This document shows positions 14,846 to 25,386 of a stretch of DNA of 64,000 nt, piece by piece. The stretch covers positions 248,001-312,000 of the forward strand of contig NZ_BSSM01000011.1 of NCBI RefSeq assembly GCF_030269125.1. Reading direction: 5' to 3'. Positions within the stretch are counted from its first letter, which is position 1. Every line of letters starts with the position of its first letter. The notes below the pieces were generated by a model, which worked only from the letters and a program-made list of their open reading frames with translations, was not told the DNA's origin and searched no databases. A program made the position numbers and the translations under genes. The stretch comes from Streptomyces hygroscopicus subsp. hygroscopicus. Lineage in GTDB: Bacteria > Actinomycetota > Actinomycetes > Streptomycetales > Streptomycetaceae.

Positions 14846-14876
14846 GCCCCGCCACCCCCGCGAGGGGTGGCGGGGC
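14846..14876 (+). terminator. Terminator after NTPase gene
   Basis: GCCCCGCCACCCC (14846-14858) pairs perfectly with 14864-14876, five-base loop, 29 bases after the stop. Confidence 0.75.
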
Positions 14877-14962
14877 TGCCCCGTTTCGGGTACCAACGAC
14901 CCAGTAGCACCGGTCGGTAGCGAACGGCCCCGGTCGGTCCCTCTTCGCGGCGAGGTGATCCC

Positions 14963-16900
14963 ATGTCCGCCCCCACCAAGCACCGCAGCACCGTCACCGA
15001 GCGCGAGGCCCGCGAGGTCGCGGAGGCCGCTCGGGAGCAGGACTGGCGCAAGCCCGGCTTCGCCAGGGAACTGTTCCTCGGGCGCTTCCGGCTCGATCTC
15101 GTGCACCCGCATCCGCTGCCCGAGGAGGAGTCCGTACGGCGCGGGGAGGAGTTCCTGGCCAAGCTGCGCGCCTTCTGCGAGACGGGGATCGACTCGGCCC
15201 GCATCGAGCGCGAGGCCCGCATCCCCGACGAGGTCGTGGCGGGACTGAAGGAGCTCGGCGCCCTCGGGATGAAGATCGACCCGAAGTACGGCGGCCTCGG
15301 CCTCAGCCAGCTGTACTACAACAAGGCGCTCGCCCTGGTCGGCTCCGTGAGCCCCGCGGTCGGCGCGCTGCTGTCCGCGCACCAGTCGATCGGCGTGCCC
15401 CAGCCGCTGAAGATGTTCGGCACCCAGGAGCAGAAGGACGCCTTCCTGCCCCGCTGCGCCCGCACCGACATCTCCGCCTTCCTGCTCACCGAGCCGGACG
15501 TCGGCTCCGATCCGGCGCGGCTCGCCACCACGGCCGTGCCCGAGGGGGACGGGTACGTCCTCGACGGGGTGAAGCTGTGGACCACCAACGGGGTCGTCGC
15601 CGACCTGCTGGTCGTCATGGCGCGGGTGCCGAAGTCCGAGGGGCACGAGGGTGGGATCACCGCGTTCGTCGTGGAGGCCGCGTCCGAGGGCATCACCGTC
15701 GAGCACCGCAACGCCTTCATGGGGCTGCGCGGCATCGAGAACGGCGTGACGCGCTTCCACCGGGTGCGGGTGCCGGCCGCGCACCGGATCGGACCCGAGG
15801 GCGCCGGTCTGAAGATCGCGCTCACCACCCTCAACACCGGCCGCCTCTCGCTGCCCGCGCTGTGTGCCGGTGCGGGTAAATGGTGTCTGAAAATCGCCCG
15901 TGAATGGTCGGCGGAGCGCGAGCAGTGGGGCAAGCCCCTCGCGCTGCACGAGGCCGTCGGCACCAAGATCAGCTTCATCGCCGCGACCACCTTCGCCCTG
16001 GAGGCGGTGCTCGACCTGTCCTCCCAGATGGCCGACGAGGACCGCAACGACATCCGCATCGAGGCCGCCCTCGCCAAGCTCTACGGCTCCGAGATGGCGT
16101 GGAGGATGGCCGACGAGCTGGTCCAGATCCGCGGCGGCCGCGGCTACGAGACGGCCGAGTCCCTGAAGGCGCGCGGCGAACGGGCCGTACCCGCCGAGCA
16201 GATGCTGCGCGACCTGCGCATCAACCGGATCTTCGAGGGCTCCACGGAGATCATGCACCTGCTGATCGCCCGGGAGGCCGTGGACGCCCATCTCTCGGTC
16301 GCCGGCGACCTCATCGACCCGGCCAAGTCGCTGTCCGACAAGGCGAGGGCGGGCGCGCACGCGGGCGTCTTCTACGCCAAGTGGCTGCCGAGGCTGGTCG
16401 CCGGGCCCGGTCAACTGCCGTCGTCGTACGGCGAGTTCCGGCACGGTGTCGACCTGTCCACCCATCTGCGCTACGTCGAGCGCGCGGCCCGCAGGCTGGC
16501 CCGCGCCACGTTCTACGGGATGTCCCGCTGGCAGGGGCGGATGGAGACCAAGCAGTGCTTCCTCGGCCGGATCGTGGACATCGGCGCGGAACTGTTCGCG
16601 ATGAGCGCGGCCTGTGTGCGCGCCGAGCGGCTGCGCACCCGCGACGAGCACGGCCGCGAGGCATACCAGCTCGCCGACGCCTTCTGCCACCAGGCCCGCG
16701 TCCGTGTCGAGGAACTGTTCGGACGGCTGTGGAACAACACCGACGACCTCGACCGCAAGGTGGTCAGGGGCGTCCTCGGCGGCGCCTACACCTGGCTGGA
16801 GGAAGGCATCGTGGACCCGTCCGAGGACGGCCCGTGGATCGCCGACGCGACCCCCGGACCGTCCACCGTGGACAACGCCAGGCGGCCGTACGGCGCTTAG
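14963..16900 (+). CDS. Acyl-CoA dehydrogenase
   Basis: 645 residues, longer than the usual 380-400, because of a C-terminal helical extension as in very-long-chain (VLCAD-like) enzymes. The substrate/FAD signatures FLLTEPDVGSDPARL (about 171-185) and the catalytic Glu in IFEGSTEIMHLL (about 424) are present, so it should oxidise acyl-CoA to the enoyl-CoA with FAD. The N-terminal 60 residues are charged and specific to this actinobacterial group. Start ATG 14963 follows GGCGAGGTG. It is convergent with the lamin-tail protein gene, the stops only eight bases apart. Chain-length preference cannot be read. Confidence 0.92.
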   Translation: MSAPTKHRSTVTEREAREVAEAAREQDWRKPGFARELFLGRFRLDLVHPHPLPEEESVRRGEEFLAKLRAFCETGIDSARIEREARIPDEVVAGLKELGALGMKIDPKYGGLGLSQLYYNKALALVGSVSPAVGALLSAHQSIGVPQPLKMFGTQEQKDAFLPRCARTDISAFLLTEPDVGSDPARLATTAVPEGDGYVLDGVKLWTTNGVVADLLVVMARVPKSEGHEGGITAFVVEAASEGITVEHRNAFMGLRGIENGVTRFHRVRVPAAHRIGPEGAGLKIALTTLNTGRLSLPALCAGAGKWCLKIAREWSAEREQWGKPLALHEAVGTKISFIAATTFALEAVLDLSSQMADEDRNDIRIEAALAKLYGSEMAWRMADELVQIRGGRGYETAESLKARGERAVPAEQMLRDLRINRIFEGSTEIMHLLIAREAVDAHLSVAGDLIDPAKSLSDKARAGAHAGVFYAKWLPRLVAGPGQLPSSYGEFRHGVDLSTHLRYVERAARRLARATFYGMSRWQGRMETKQCFLGRIVDIGAELFAMSAACVRAERLRTRDEHGREAYQLADAFCHQARVRVEELFGRLWNNTDDLDRKVVRGVLGGAYTWLEEGIVDPSEDGPWIADATPGPSTVDNARRPYGA

Positions 16901-16907
16901 CGGCCGG

Positions 16908-17366
16908 TCAGCAGTACTTGTCGCTCGGGTCCCGCGTCGTCCAGGAGCAGGACCAGACCTTGGCGCCGCTCGCCCTGGTCAGGGTGGCGGTGTCCCTGTC
17001 GTTGTTCCAGACGTAGGCGCGGCGGTCCTGGTACTTGTCGGACGCGGTGTCCGAGCCGGTCCCGGTGTGGATCTTCATGTACTTCCCGGCGCCGATCTTG
17101 ACGTTCGGGAAGACGTACCGGTGGTTCGAGGCGTCCTTGAGCACCCAGCCCTTGAGCGAGACCGCCGAGCCGCCGGTGTTCTTGATCTGCACCCACTCGC
17201 CGTTCAGGCTCTTGTTCGAGCGGTCGTCCGAGCCGGGGCTGTCGAACCAGACGTGGTAGATCTTCACACCCCCGGCGGCCTGGGCCGGGGTGCCGAGCAG
17301 GGTGCCGGCGAGCAGGGCGGCGCCGGCGAGGGCGGGCAGGGCGGCGCGCAGCCGTATGGTCCGCAT
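16908..17366 (-). CDS. Secreted lamin-tail domain protein
   Basis: 152 residues from ATG 17366. A signal peptide (MRTIRLRAALPALAGAALLAG, cleavage near AQAAGG at about residue 30) precedes a single lamin-tail (LTD) beta-sandwich domain: VKIYHVWFDSPGSDDRSNKS, then WVQIKNTGGSAVSLKGWVL and the closing strands. Bacterial LTDs of this kind are exported and thought to bind DNA, cell wall or partners; no catalytic site is expected. One pair of cysteines lies near the C-terminus. It is divergent from dxr. Confidence 0.85.
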   Translation of the reverse strand: MRTIRLRAALPALAGAALLAGTLLGTPAQAAGGVKIYHVWFDSPGSDDRSNKSLNGEWVQIKNTGGSAVSLKGWVLKDASNHRYVFPNVKIGAGKYMKIHTGTGSDTASDKYQDRRAYVWNNDRDTATLTRASGAKVWSCSWTTRDPSDKYC

Positions 17367-17532
17367 GGAGAGGTCCCCCCAAGGATGTCGTCCGCGACGT
17401 GCGGAGGCACTGGAACGCAGAAGTGCAGACCGAAGTGCTATCACATGATCTTCACGCATCCCCCGCATTCGGACACACTCACTCGGGGGACACCCTGTCC
17501 TGGCCGCCGGCGCATGCGGCCACAATGGGGGG

Positions 17533-18804
17533 ATGACCGACAGCCCCGCCCATCCGGCACCCCTCGCCGACCCCCACCTCGTCTACGACCCCCTCGCGGG
17601 CGACGGCCCCAAGGACGTGGTGGTCCTCGGCTCCACCGGATCCATCGGCACCCAGGCCATCGACCTCGTGCTGCGCAACCCCGACCGCTTCCGCGTCACC
17701 GCGCTGTCCGCCAACGGCGGCCGGGTCTCCCTCCTCGCCGAGCAGGCGCGCCGGCTGCGGGTGCGCACCGTCGCGGTCGCCCGCGAGGACGTCGTACCGG
17801 CCCTGCGCGAGGCGGTCGCCGCGGCGTACGGACCGGGGGAGCCGCTGCCCGAGATCCTCGCCGGACCGGGGGCGGCCACCGAACTCGCGGCCTCCGAGTG
17901 CCACACCGTGCTGAACGGCATCACCGGTTCCATCGGCCTCGCGCCGACCCTCGCCGCCCTGGAGGCGGGCCGCACCCTCGCGCTCGCCAACAAGGAGTCG
18001 CTGATCGTCGGCGGCCCGCTGGTCACCGCGCTGGCCAAGCCCGGCCAGATCATCCCGGTCGACTCCGAGCACGCCGCCCTCTTCCAGGCCCTCGCCTCGG
18101 GCAGCCGCGCCGACGTGCGCAAACTGGTCGTCACCGCCTCCGGCGGTCCCTTCCGCGGCCGCACCAGGGCGGACCTGGCCGGCGTCACCGTCGAGGACGC
18201 CCTCGCCCACCCCACCTGGGCGATGGGGCCGGTGATCACGATCAACTCCGCGACCCTGGTCAACAAGGGGCTGGAGGTCATCGAGGCGCACCTGCTGTAC
18301 GACATCCCGTTCGACCGCATCGAGGTGGTCGTGCACCCGCAGTCGTACGTCCACTCGATGGTCGAGTTCACCGACGGGTCGACGATCGCGCAGGCGACGC
18401 CCCCCGACATGCGGGGCCCGATCGCCATCGGTCTCGGCTGGCCCGAACGGGTTCCGGACGCCGCGCCCGCCTTCGACTGGAGCAAGGCGTCCACCTGGGA
18501 GTTCTTCCCGCTGGACAACGAGGCCTTCCCCGCGGTGAATCTCGCCCGGCACGTCGGAAAGCTCGCGGGGACGGCGCCGGCGGTGTTCAATGCCGCCAAC
18601 GAGGAGTGCGTCGCGGCCTTCCTGAACGGCGCGCTGCCCTTCAACGGGATCATGGAGACCGTCACCCGGGTCGTCGAGGAACACGGCACACCGGATGCGG
18701 GAACTTCACTCACGGTGTCGGACGTCCTCGAAGCGGAGACCTGGGCGCGGACCCGGGCCCGTGAGATCACAGCCACGACGGCGACCGCGGAGGCGCGTGC
18801 ATGA
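17533..18804 (+). CDS. dxr: 1-deoxy-D-xylulose 5-phosphate reductoisomerase
   Basis: 423 residues. Converts DXP to MEP with NADPH, the committed step of the non-mevalonate isoprenoid pathway, in the cytoplasm. The NADPH loop GSTGSIG is at 33-39, the conserved LANKESLIVGG near 151, and the metal/substrate segment SEHAALFQ near 177. ATG 17533 has only a G-rich upstream stretch. The stop overlaps the next start in ATGA, so dxr and the site-2 protease are co-translated, and ispG of the same pathway follows. Confidence 0.98.
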   Translation: MTDSPAHPAPLADPHLVYDPLAGDGPKDVVVLGSTGSIGTQAIDLVLRNPDRFRVTALSANGGRVSLLAEQARRLRVRTVAVAREDVVPALREAVAAAYGPGEPLPEILAGPGAATELAASECHTVLNGITGSIGLAPTLAALEAGRTLALANKESLIVGGPLVTALAKPGQIIPVDSEHAALFQALASGSRADVRKLVVTASGGPFRGRTRADLAGVTVEDALAHPTWAMGPVITINSATLVNKGLEVIEAHLLYDIPFDRIEVVVHPQSYVHSMVEFTDGSTIAQATPPDMRGPIAIGLGWPERVPDAAPAFDWSKASTWEFFPLDNEAFPAVNLARHVGKLAGTAPAVFNAANEECVAAFLNGALPFNGIMETVTRVVEEHGTPDAGTSLTVSDVLEAETWARTRAREITATTATAEARA

Positions 18805-20102
18805 CGACCTTGATGTTCATCCTCGGCATAGTGGTCTTCGCGTTCGGTCTGCTCGTCTCGATCGCGTGGCACGAGCTGGGGCACCTGTCGACGGCCAAGC
18901 TCTTCGGCATCCGCGTCCCGCAGTACATGGTGGGCTTCGGCCCCACCGTGTGGTCGCGCAAGAAGGGCGACACCGAGTACGGCATCAAGGCGATCCCGCT
19001 CGGCGGCTACATCCGCATGATCGGCATGTTCCCGCCGGACGACGCCGGCCGGGTCTCCGCCCGCTCCACCTCGCCCTGGCGCGGGATGATCGAGGACGCC
19101 CGCTCGGCGGCCTACGAGGAGCTCCAGCCCGGCGACGAGACGCGCATGTTCTACACGCGCAAGCCGTGGAAGCGCGTCATCGTCATGTTCGCGGGCCCGT
19201 TCATGAACCTGGTCCTCGCGATCGCCCTGTTCCTCACCGTGCTGATGGGCTTCGGCATCCAGAAGGAAACCACCGTCGTGGAGTCCGTCTCGCCGTGCGT
19301 CATCGCGCAGAGCCAGCACCGCGACAGCTGCAAGAAGTCCGACCCGTCGTCCCCCGCCGCGCAGGCGGGCATGAAGGCGGGCGACCGGATCGTCTCCTTC
19401 GACGGCCACGCGACCAAGGACTGGAACACCCTTTCGGACCTCATCCGGACCAGCGCCGGCAAGAGCGTCACGGTCGTCGTCGACCGCAAGGGCGAGCAGG
19501 TGACCCTGCACCCGACGATCGCCACCAACCAGGTCGCCAGGAAGGACTCCGGCGGCAACTACGTCGACGGCTACGTGAAGGCCGGCTTCCTCGGCTTCAG
19601 CCCCGCCACCGGCGTCGTCCGGCAGGACTTCGGCGACTCGGTGACCTGGATGTCCGACCGGGTCGGCGACGCCGTCGACTCCCTCGCCGCCCTGCCCGGC
19701 AAGATCCCGGCCCTGTGGAACGCCGCGTTCGACAACGGCCCCCGCCAGCCGGACTCCCCCATGGGCATCGTCGGCGCGGCCCGCATCACCGGTGACATCG
19801 CGACCCTGGACATCCCGGCCTCCCAGCAGGTGGCGATGTTCGTGATGCTGCTCGCCGGCTTCAACCTCTCGCTGTTCCTGTTCAACATGCTCCCGCTGCT
19901 CCCGCTCGACGGCGGCCACATCGCCGGCGCCCTGTGGGAGGCGCTGCGGCGCAACCTGGCCCGGGTGCTGCGCCGCCCGGACCCCGGCCCGTTCGACGTG
20001 GCCAAGCTGATGCCGGTGGCGTACGTGGTGGCCGGGATCTTCGTCTGCTTCACCGTCCTGGTGCTCATCGCGGACGTGGTCAACCCGGTGAAAATCTCCT
20101 AG
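18801..20102 (+). CDS. rseP: Site-2 membrane metalloprotease (RseP family)
   Basis: 433 residues. An intramembrane zinc protease that cuts membrane-bound regulators such as anti-sigma factors. HELGH is at residues 24-28 in the first transmembrane helix, a PDZ domain lies in the middle (about 175-260, AAQAGMKAGDRIVSFDG), and the third zinc ligand is in LPLDGGH near 370. Topology and length are normal. Its place between dxr and ispG is conserved in actinobacteria. The substrate is not encoded here. Confidence 0.95.
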   Translation: MTTLMFILGIVVFAFGLLVSIAWHELGHLSTAKLFGIRVPQYMVGFGPTVWSRKKGDTEYGIKAIPLGGYIRMIGMFPPDDAGRVSARSTSPWRGMIEDARSAAYEELQPGDETRMFYTRKPWKRVIVMFAGPFMNLVLAIALFLTVLMGFGIQKETTVVESVSPCVIAQSQHRDSCKKSDPSSPAAQAGMKAGDRIVSFDGHATKDWNTLSDLIRTSAGKSVTVVVDRKGEQVTLHPTIATNQVARKDSGGNYVDGYVKAGFLGFSPATGVVRQDFGDSVTWMSDRVGDAVDSLAALPGKIPALWNAAFDNGPRQPDSPMGIVGAARITGDIATLDIPASQQVAMFVMLLAGFNLSLFLFNMLPLLPLDGGHIAGALWEALRRNLARVLRRPDPGPFDVAKLMPVAYVVAGIFVCFTVLVLIADVVNPVKIS

Positions 20103-20118
20103 CCGTCCGCAGTCCACG

Positions 20119-20149
20119 GCGGCCCGGGACCCTTGGGGTTCCGGGCCGC
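20119..20149 (+). terminator. Terminator after site-2 protease
   Basis: Arms 20119-20132 and 20136-20149 pair over 14 bases with one G-T pair, three-base loop, 16 bases after the stop. Confidence 0.75.
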
Positions 20150-20296
20150 TTCCCGTGCCGCGCCCGGCCGCCGCCCAATGAGTGGGTCTCCCGGGTGGGA
20201 TGTGCCCGCGCACGCGCCGGTGCCGTAATCTCGGACCCTGGAGCCCGCCGTATCACGGGGCCGGACCTTGATCCACGACTTGGGGTTGCACAGCAG

Positions 20297-21454
<1,158 letters not shown>

Positions 21455-21466
21455 CCCTCCGCCTTC

Positions 21467-21502
21467 CGTGAGTCCCGTCACCCCGCGGTGGCGGGACTCA
21501 CG
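21467..21502. terminator. Bidirectional terminator between convergent genes
   Basis: CGTGAGTCCCG (21467-21477) and CGGGACTCACG (21492-21502) form a perfect 11-bp stem. The right arm includes the last codons of the minus-strand gene. Confidence 0.7.
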
Positions 21503-21897
21503 CGTACCTCCGCCCAGACGGTCTTGCCGGGCTGCCGGGGCGCCACCCCCCACTTGTCGGCGAGCGCCTCGACCAGGACCAGCCCCCGGCCGGACTCCCC
21601 GCACGGCACCCGGGGCTCGGGCAGCCGCTCCGTCAGGGTGTCCGAGACCTCCACGCGTACGACGTCGTCGTCCCCGGTGAGCCGGAGATGGAAGTCCCGC
21701 CCGGGAACGCGGCCGTGCCGTACCGCGTTGGCGGCGAACTCGGCCGCGATCAGCGTGACGGCCTCGTTGACCCGGCCGTCGTACGGATGCCCCCACTCGT
21801 CCAGCCGCAGCGAGACCAGCCGCCGGGCGAGCCGTGCGCCGCGCGGGGTGGAGGTAAAGCGCAGGGCGAATTCCTGGGTGGAGATTTCTGATTTCAC
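21478..21897 (-). CDS. HATPase-type regulatory protein (RsbW/SpoIIAB-like)
   Basis: 139 residues from GTG 21897, just before the helical start VKSEISTQEFALRFTSTPRG. The N box is EFAANAVRHG (about 63-72) and the glycine segment SGRGLVLVEALADKWGV follows near 110, i.e. a small GHKL/histidine-kinase-like ATPase without a phospho-acceptor domain. Streptomycetes carry many of these next to XRE/DUF397 genes, as here. It may bind or phosphorylate a partner protein; the target is unknown. Divergent from the XRE gene. Confidence 0.88.
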   Translation of the reverse strand: MKSEISTQEFALRFTSTPRGARLARRLVSLRLDEWGHPYDGRVNEAVTLIAAEFAANAVRHGRVPGRDFHLRLTGDDDVVRVEVSDTLTERLPEPRVPCGESGRGLVLVEALADKWGVAPRQPGKTVWAEVRVSPATAG

Positions 21898-22032
21898 GCG
21901 GTTACGGTCCCGCACGCTCAGTAGCGTTGAACAGCGGCCGCACCAGGACCACCAGGCGTTGTACAAGGGCGAGGTGCCGCTGTACACGAGCGCACCGTGA
22001 CCGAGGGCGGCGCGAGGGCATTGGGGGTGTAC

Positions 22033-22863
22033 GTGAGCGAGGAAGCACAGGAAGACCAGGAAGCGCCGGGCTCGGGCATTCCGCTCGTCTTCGGACGGGT
22101 GCTGAAGCGGCTGCGCGTCCAAGCGGGCGTGGAACGCGCGGAGTTGGGCCGCCGAACCGGTTACTCGGCCGCGACCATCACGTCGTACGAGGTGGGCAGG
22201 CGCATCCCGAACGCGAAGTTCATCCGGCAGGCGGACGAGGTGCTGGACGCGGGCGGTTTGCTGATCGACTTCGTCGAGGACATGGAGAGGGCGCAGTATC
22301 CGGCGTTCTTCCGGGATGCGGCGAAGCTGGAAAAGGAAGCGGTCGGTTTGCACATGTACGACGCGCTGGTGATCAACGGTCTGTTGCAGACGGAGGAGTA
22401 CGCGCGGGCTGTGTTCACCAACTGGCGTCCTCTGCTGGACGTGGACACCGTGGAGCAGAGGGTTGCCGCCCGGCTGGCTCGGCAGGAGATCTTCGAGAGG
22501 AAGTCCACGCCTACCGTCAGCTTCGTTATGGAGGAAGCCCTCTTGCGTAAGGGGCTTGGCGGACAGGCAGTCATGCGGGGCCAGTTGGAGCAGATCCTGC
22601 TCACCGGGCAACGGCGTAACGTGGAGATCCAGATCATGCCGAGCGATTGTGAGGAGCATCCGGCGCTCTCCGGTACCTTCACCTTGATCAGTACAGCGAA
22701 AGGGCGCAGGATCGCGTACGTAGACGCGTACAAGGGCAGCCGTCTCTACTCTGACGAGCAGACGGTGAGGGAGATGGAGGAGCGTTATGGCATCCTGCGT
22801 GCCCAGGCCCTCACGCCGCGCAAGTCGCTAGCCCTCGTAGAGAAGTTGCTGGGAGAGACATGA
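22033..22863 (+). CDS. XRE-family regulator with DUF5753 sensor domain
   Basis: 276 residues if started at GTG 22033, five bases after GGGGG; GTG 21997 is an alternative adding 12 residues. The helix-turn-helix is at about 15-70 (LKRLRVQAGVERAELGRRTG). The remainder (AQYPAFFRDAAKLEKEAVGL onward) is the DUF5753 domain typical of WhiJ/BldB-pathway regulators. These work with a DUF397 partner, whose gene overlaps the stop in ATGA here. Probably controls a developmental or secondary response. Confidence 0.92.
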   Translation: MSEEAQEDQEAPGSGIPLVFGRVLKRLRVQAGVERAELGRRTGYSAATITSYEVGRRIPNAKFIRQADEVLDAGGLLIDFVEDMERAQYPAFFRDAAKLEKEAVGLHMYDALVINGLLQTEEYARAVFTNWRPLLDVDTVEQRVAARLARQEIFERKSTPTVSFVMEEALLRKGLGGQAVMRGQLEQILLTGQRRNVEIQIMPSDCEEHPALSGTFTLISTAKGRRIAYVDAYKGSRLYSDEQTVREMEERYGILRAQALTPRKSLALVEKLLGET

Positions 22864-23117
22864 GCGTCGAGAAGCCGTCGAACCTTACATGGTTCAAGAG
22901 CAGCTACAGCACTGGCAGTGGCGGCGAATGCCTCGAAGTCGCCCTCCCCTGGCGCAAGTCCAGCTACAGCCAGGGCGATGGCGGCCAGTGCGTCGAGATC
23001 GCCACCTGCCCCACCACCATCCACATCCGTGACTCCAAGCAGGACCCCACCACCGCCCCCACCCTCACCGTGCCGACCACCGCCTGGCAGGCATTCCTGG
23101 GGCTGGTGCGGGGTTGA
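22860..23117 (+). CDS. DUF397 protein with duplicated motif
   Basis: 85 residues, longer than the usual 60-70. The DUF397 signature W-x-KSSYS-x(2)-GGxCxE occurs twice: WFKSSYSTGSGGECLEVA (10-28) and WRKSSYSQGDGGQCVEIA (31-48). The second leads into the normal rest of the domain (IHIRDSK). The first is therefore an in-frame duplicate of the domain start. DUF397 proteins partner the upstream XRE regulator. Translation is coupled at both ends (ATGA before, TTGA after). Confidence 0.9.
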   Translation: MSVEKPSNLTWFKSSYSTGSGGECLEVALPWRKSSYSQGDGGQCVEIATCPTTIHIRDSKQDPTTAPTLTVPTTAWQAFLGLVRG

Positions 23118-23530
23118 GTCGCCGGTATCCGCCCTCGGCCGGTCCCGGCGTGCGCCGGGTGCTGGGGCGGATCGGGCGACTGGTCCTGACGTACGTGGTC
23201 CTGTACGCCGTGACATGGGTGGTCATCGCCCTCACCCTGCGCGGGGAGTACTCGTTCACCGAGGACACCGGGCTCGGCTTGGGCATGTTCGCCTTCGTCG
23301 GCGCGCCGACACTGGTCCTCGCCCTCGTCGCGGGTCCGGCGCACACGCGGATGGACGTCACCAAGTTCCGGGCCGCGCTGGCCTTCCCGATGGCGTTCTT
23401 CGCGTGGCCTCTCGTGGGGGCGAGCGCACCCGAGCCGCTGGTGTTCCAGATCCTGTGTCAGATCGCCTTCGCCGCATACCTGATGCCCGCACCACTCGTA
23501 CCGGAGAACTGGACGCCGAAACCGCGATAG
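23114..23530 (+). CDS. Small integral membrane protein
   Basis: 138 residues from TTG 23114, overlapping the DUF397 stop. It has an Arg-rich start and three or four hydrophobic segments (about 22-42, 55-76, 90-107 and perhaps 110-128). No family is recognised. It may be part of the same transcript as the regulators, but the start is uncertain and codon use is ordinary. Confidence 0.55.
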   Translation: MSRRYPPSAGPGVRRVLGRIGRLVLTYVVLYAVTWVVIALTLRGEYSFTEDTGLGLGMFAFVGAPTLVLALVAGPAHTRMDVTKFRAALAFPMAFFAWPLVGASAPEPLVFQILCQIAFAAYLMPAPLVPENWTPKPR

Positions 23531-23578
23531 GCACGCGGTGCAGCACCCGTACACGGCCTCGAACGGACGGAGCTGATC

Positions 23579-25369
23579 ATGCACGCACGTCACGAACCGC
23601 AAGGCAAGGAGTCGCGGGAGCCCGCCGGACGGGCGGCCCGGACGGCTGGCACCGCGAAGGCCCCCGCGCCCGCGGACCTGCTGGCGTTGCAGCGCGTCGT
23701 CGGCAATGCCGCCGTGGTCGGGATGCTGGCCCGGCGGGAGGACCGCGAGGACGCGGCCGAACCCGGCGAGCGCCGTGTCCAGCGGTCGGCCGTGCACGAG
23801 GTGCTGCGCTCGCCGGGGCGCCCGCTGGACGGGGCGACCCGGGCGGACATGGAGGCGAGGCTCGGCGCGGACTTCTCCGACGTCCGGATCCACACCGGCG
23901 CGGCGGCGGGGCGGTCGGCGCGGGAGATCGGCGCCCGCGCCTACACCTCGGGCAGCCACGTGGTCGTCGGCGAGGGCGGCGGGGACCGGCACACGCTCGC
24001 CCACGAGCTGGTCCACGTCGTCCAGCAGCGCAGCGGCCCGGTGACGGGCACCGACAACGGTGCGGGGCTGTCCGTGTCGCATCCCTCGGACCGGTTCGAG
24101 CGCGAGGCGGAGCAGGTCGCCACCCGGGTGATGTCCCGGCCGGCCGGGGAGCACACGGCGGCCCCGGCCGAGTCGTCCGCCGCCGGCGGCGGAGCCGGGC
24201 GGCCCGTCCAGCGCATGATGGGGTTCGAGGCGGAGCGGGACAAGCGGGTCAAGTCGCAGAAGGGCGACAAGCTGCCCGGCGACACCGACATCGCGCAGAG
24301 CAAGAGGGCGAACTTCAAGGTCGTCTCGGACTCGCGGGGCCTGCCCGGCGGCGGCAGCTACTCCAACATCGAGTTCGTCACCGGCGCCGTGCAGGTGGTG
24401 GGCACGCGGGCGGACGCGGGGCCGGACGAGCTGGAGCGGATGGCCGACGAGATCAAGCGGGTGAGCGACGGGTTCTACGCGGCGACCGAGGGGACCCGCC
24501 TGTCGGCCCTGAAGCTGGACCTGCGGCTGCTGACCAGGGGCGTGAGCCTCAGCAGCGAGGGCTACACCGAGAGCGCCGGTCGACCGGGCCAGGGCGACGG
24601 CCTGTTCGTCCACTACTCGGTCGGCGTGCCGCTGGCCGGCATGCCGGCGTTCTTCGACTTCTACCGGGCCGACGCGCAGCAGCGGCAGGCCCAGGGCAAG
24701 GCACCGGTGCTGCCGGACGCCGAGCACCGGCTGACGCAGGCCCGGCCGTTCGCGGCGGCCGAGGTCGCGCACTTCGTGCAGGCGACCCACTCGGCGGCCG
24801 ACACCACGGCGCTCGACGGCTACCTCCAGCTCGTCTACACGCAGGTCACCGCCATGGCGGACTACGTCGCCGTCGCCCAGGGGCAGCGCGACCGCTTCGC
24901 CGCGCCGCAGGGGCAGATCAAGAACTGGACCTCGTTCCTCTCCCGCTCGCAGCTGAGCGACGCGTACGGGCTGCTCGACCCCGAGATCAGGGCCTACCTG
25001 GCGGCGAACCACGACGACATCATCGAGCGGCTGTCCGGGTTCCACGAGACGACGGCGACCGGGGCACAGGCCACCTTCTACGACAACGCGGAACGCGTGC
25101 TCCCCGGTCTGGAGCCGGTGTCCCTGGAGACCTACGCGCAGTCGGCCCTGGGCGGCGCGGCGGGGGTGTCCCAGCAGCGGGTGTTCGGCGGCATGAACGA
25201 GATCGCGCCGCACGAGGTCGAGGGCGCGGACGTGATCCCGATGGAGATCCGGCTGATCGGGGACTCGATGAAGACCTGGGACGGCCTCAAGGCCGAGCTG
25301 CGCAAGATCGCGGGCTGGGCCCAGCAGGCGTACCAGCGGGACCGCCAGGTCAACGGGGGCCAGCAGTAG
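23579..25369 (+). CDS. DUF4157 protein with possible effector C-terminus
   Basis: 596 residues from ATG 23579. Residues 80-165 form a DUF4157 domain, with a metalloprotease-like HTLAHELVHVVQQ (about 138-150). A Ser/Ala linker ends near 210 at a further arginine-containing PVQRMMGFEAE. The remaining 380 residues start with MGFEAE and carry SNIEFVTGAV near 262 and VHYSVGVPLAGMPAFFDFY near 343, a pattern I associate with effector-like C-termini of DUF4157 proteins but cannot name. DUF4157 proteins are often cargo of contractile injection systems; none is visible here. It may be secreted by another route. Confidence 0.75.
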   Translation: MHARHEPQGKESREPAGRAARTAGTAKAPAPADLLALQRVVGNAAVVGMLARREDREDAAEPGERRVQRSAVHEVLRSPGRPLDGATRADMEARLGADFSDVRIHTGAAAGRSAREIGARAYTSGSHVVVGEGGGDRHTLAHELVHVVQQRSGPVTGTDNGAGLSVSHPSDRFEREAEQVATRVMSRPAGEHTAAPAESSAAGGGAGRPVQRMMGFEAERDKRVKSQKGDKLPGDTDIAQSKRANFKVVSDSRGLPGGGSYSNIEFVTGAVQVVGTRADAGPDELERMADEIKRVSDGFYAATEGTRLSALKLDLRLLTRGVSLSSEGYTESAGRPGQGDGLFVHYSVGVPLAGMPAFFDFYRADAQQRQAQGKAPVLPDAEHRLTQARPFAAAEVAHFVQATHSAADTTALDGYLQLVYTQVTAMADYVAVAQGQRDRFAAPQGQIKNWTSFLSRSQLSDAYGLLDPEIRAYLAANHDDIIERLSGFHETTATGAQATFYDNAERVLPGLEPVSLETYAQSALGGAAGVSQQRVFGGMNEIAPHEVEGADVIPMEIRLIGDSMKTWDGLKAELRKIAGWAQQAYQRDRQVNGGQQ

Positions 25370-25386
25370 CGAGCACGCGCTCCCGT

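Noticed and set aside
17583..20213. Minus-strand open frame opposite dxr and the site-2 protease
   Set aside because: Antisense shadow of two well-recognised genes.
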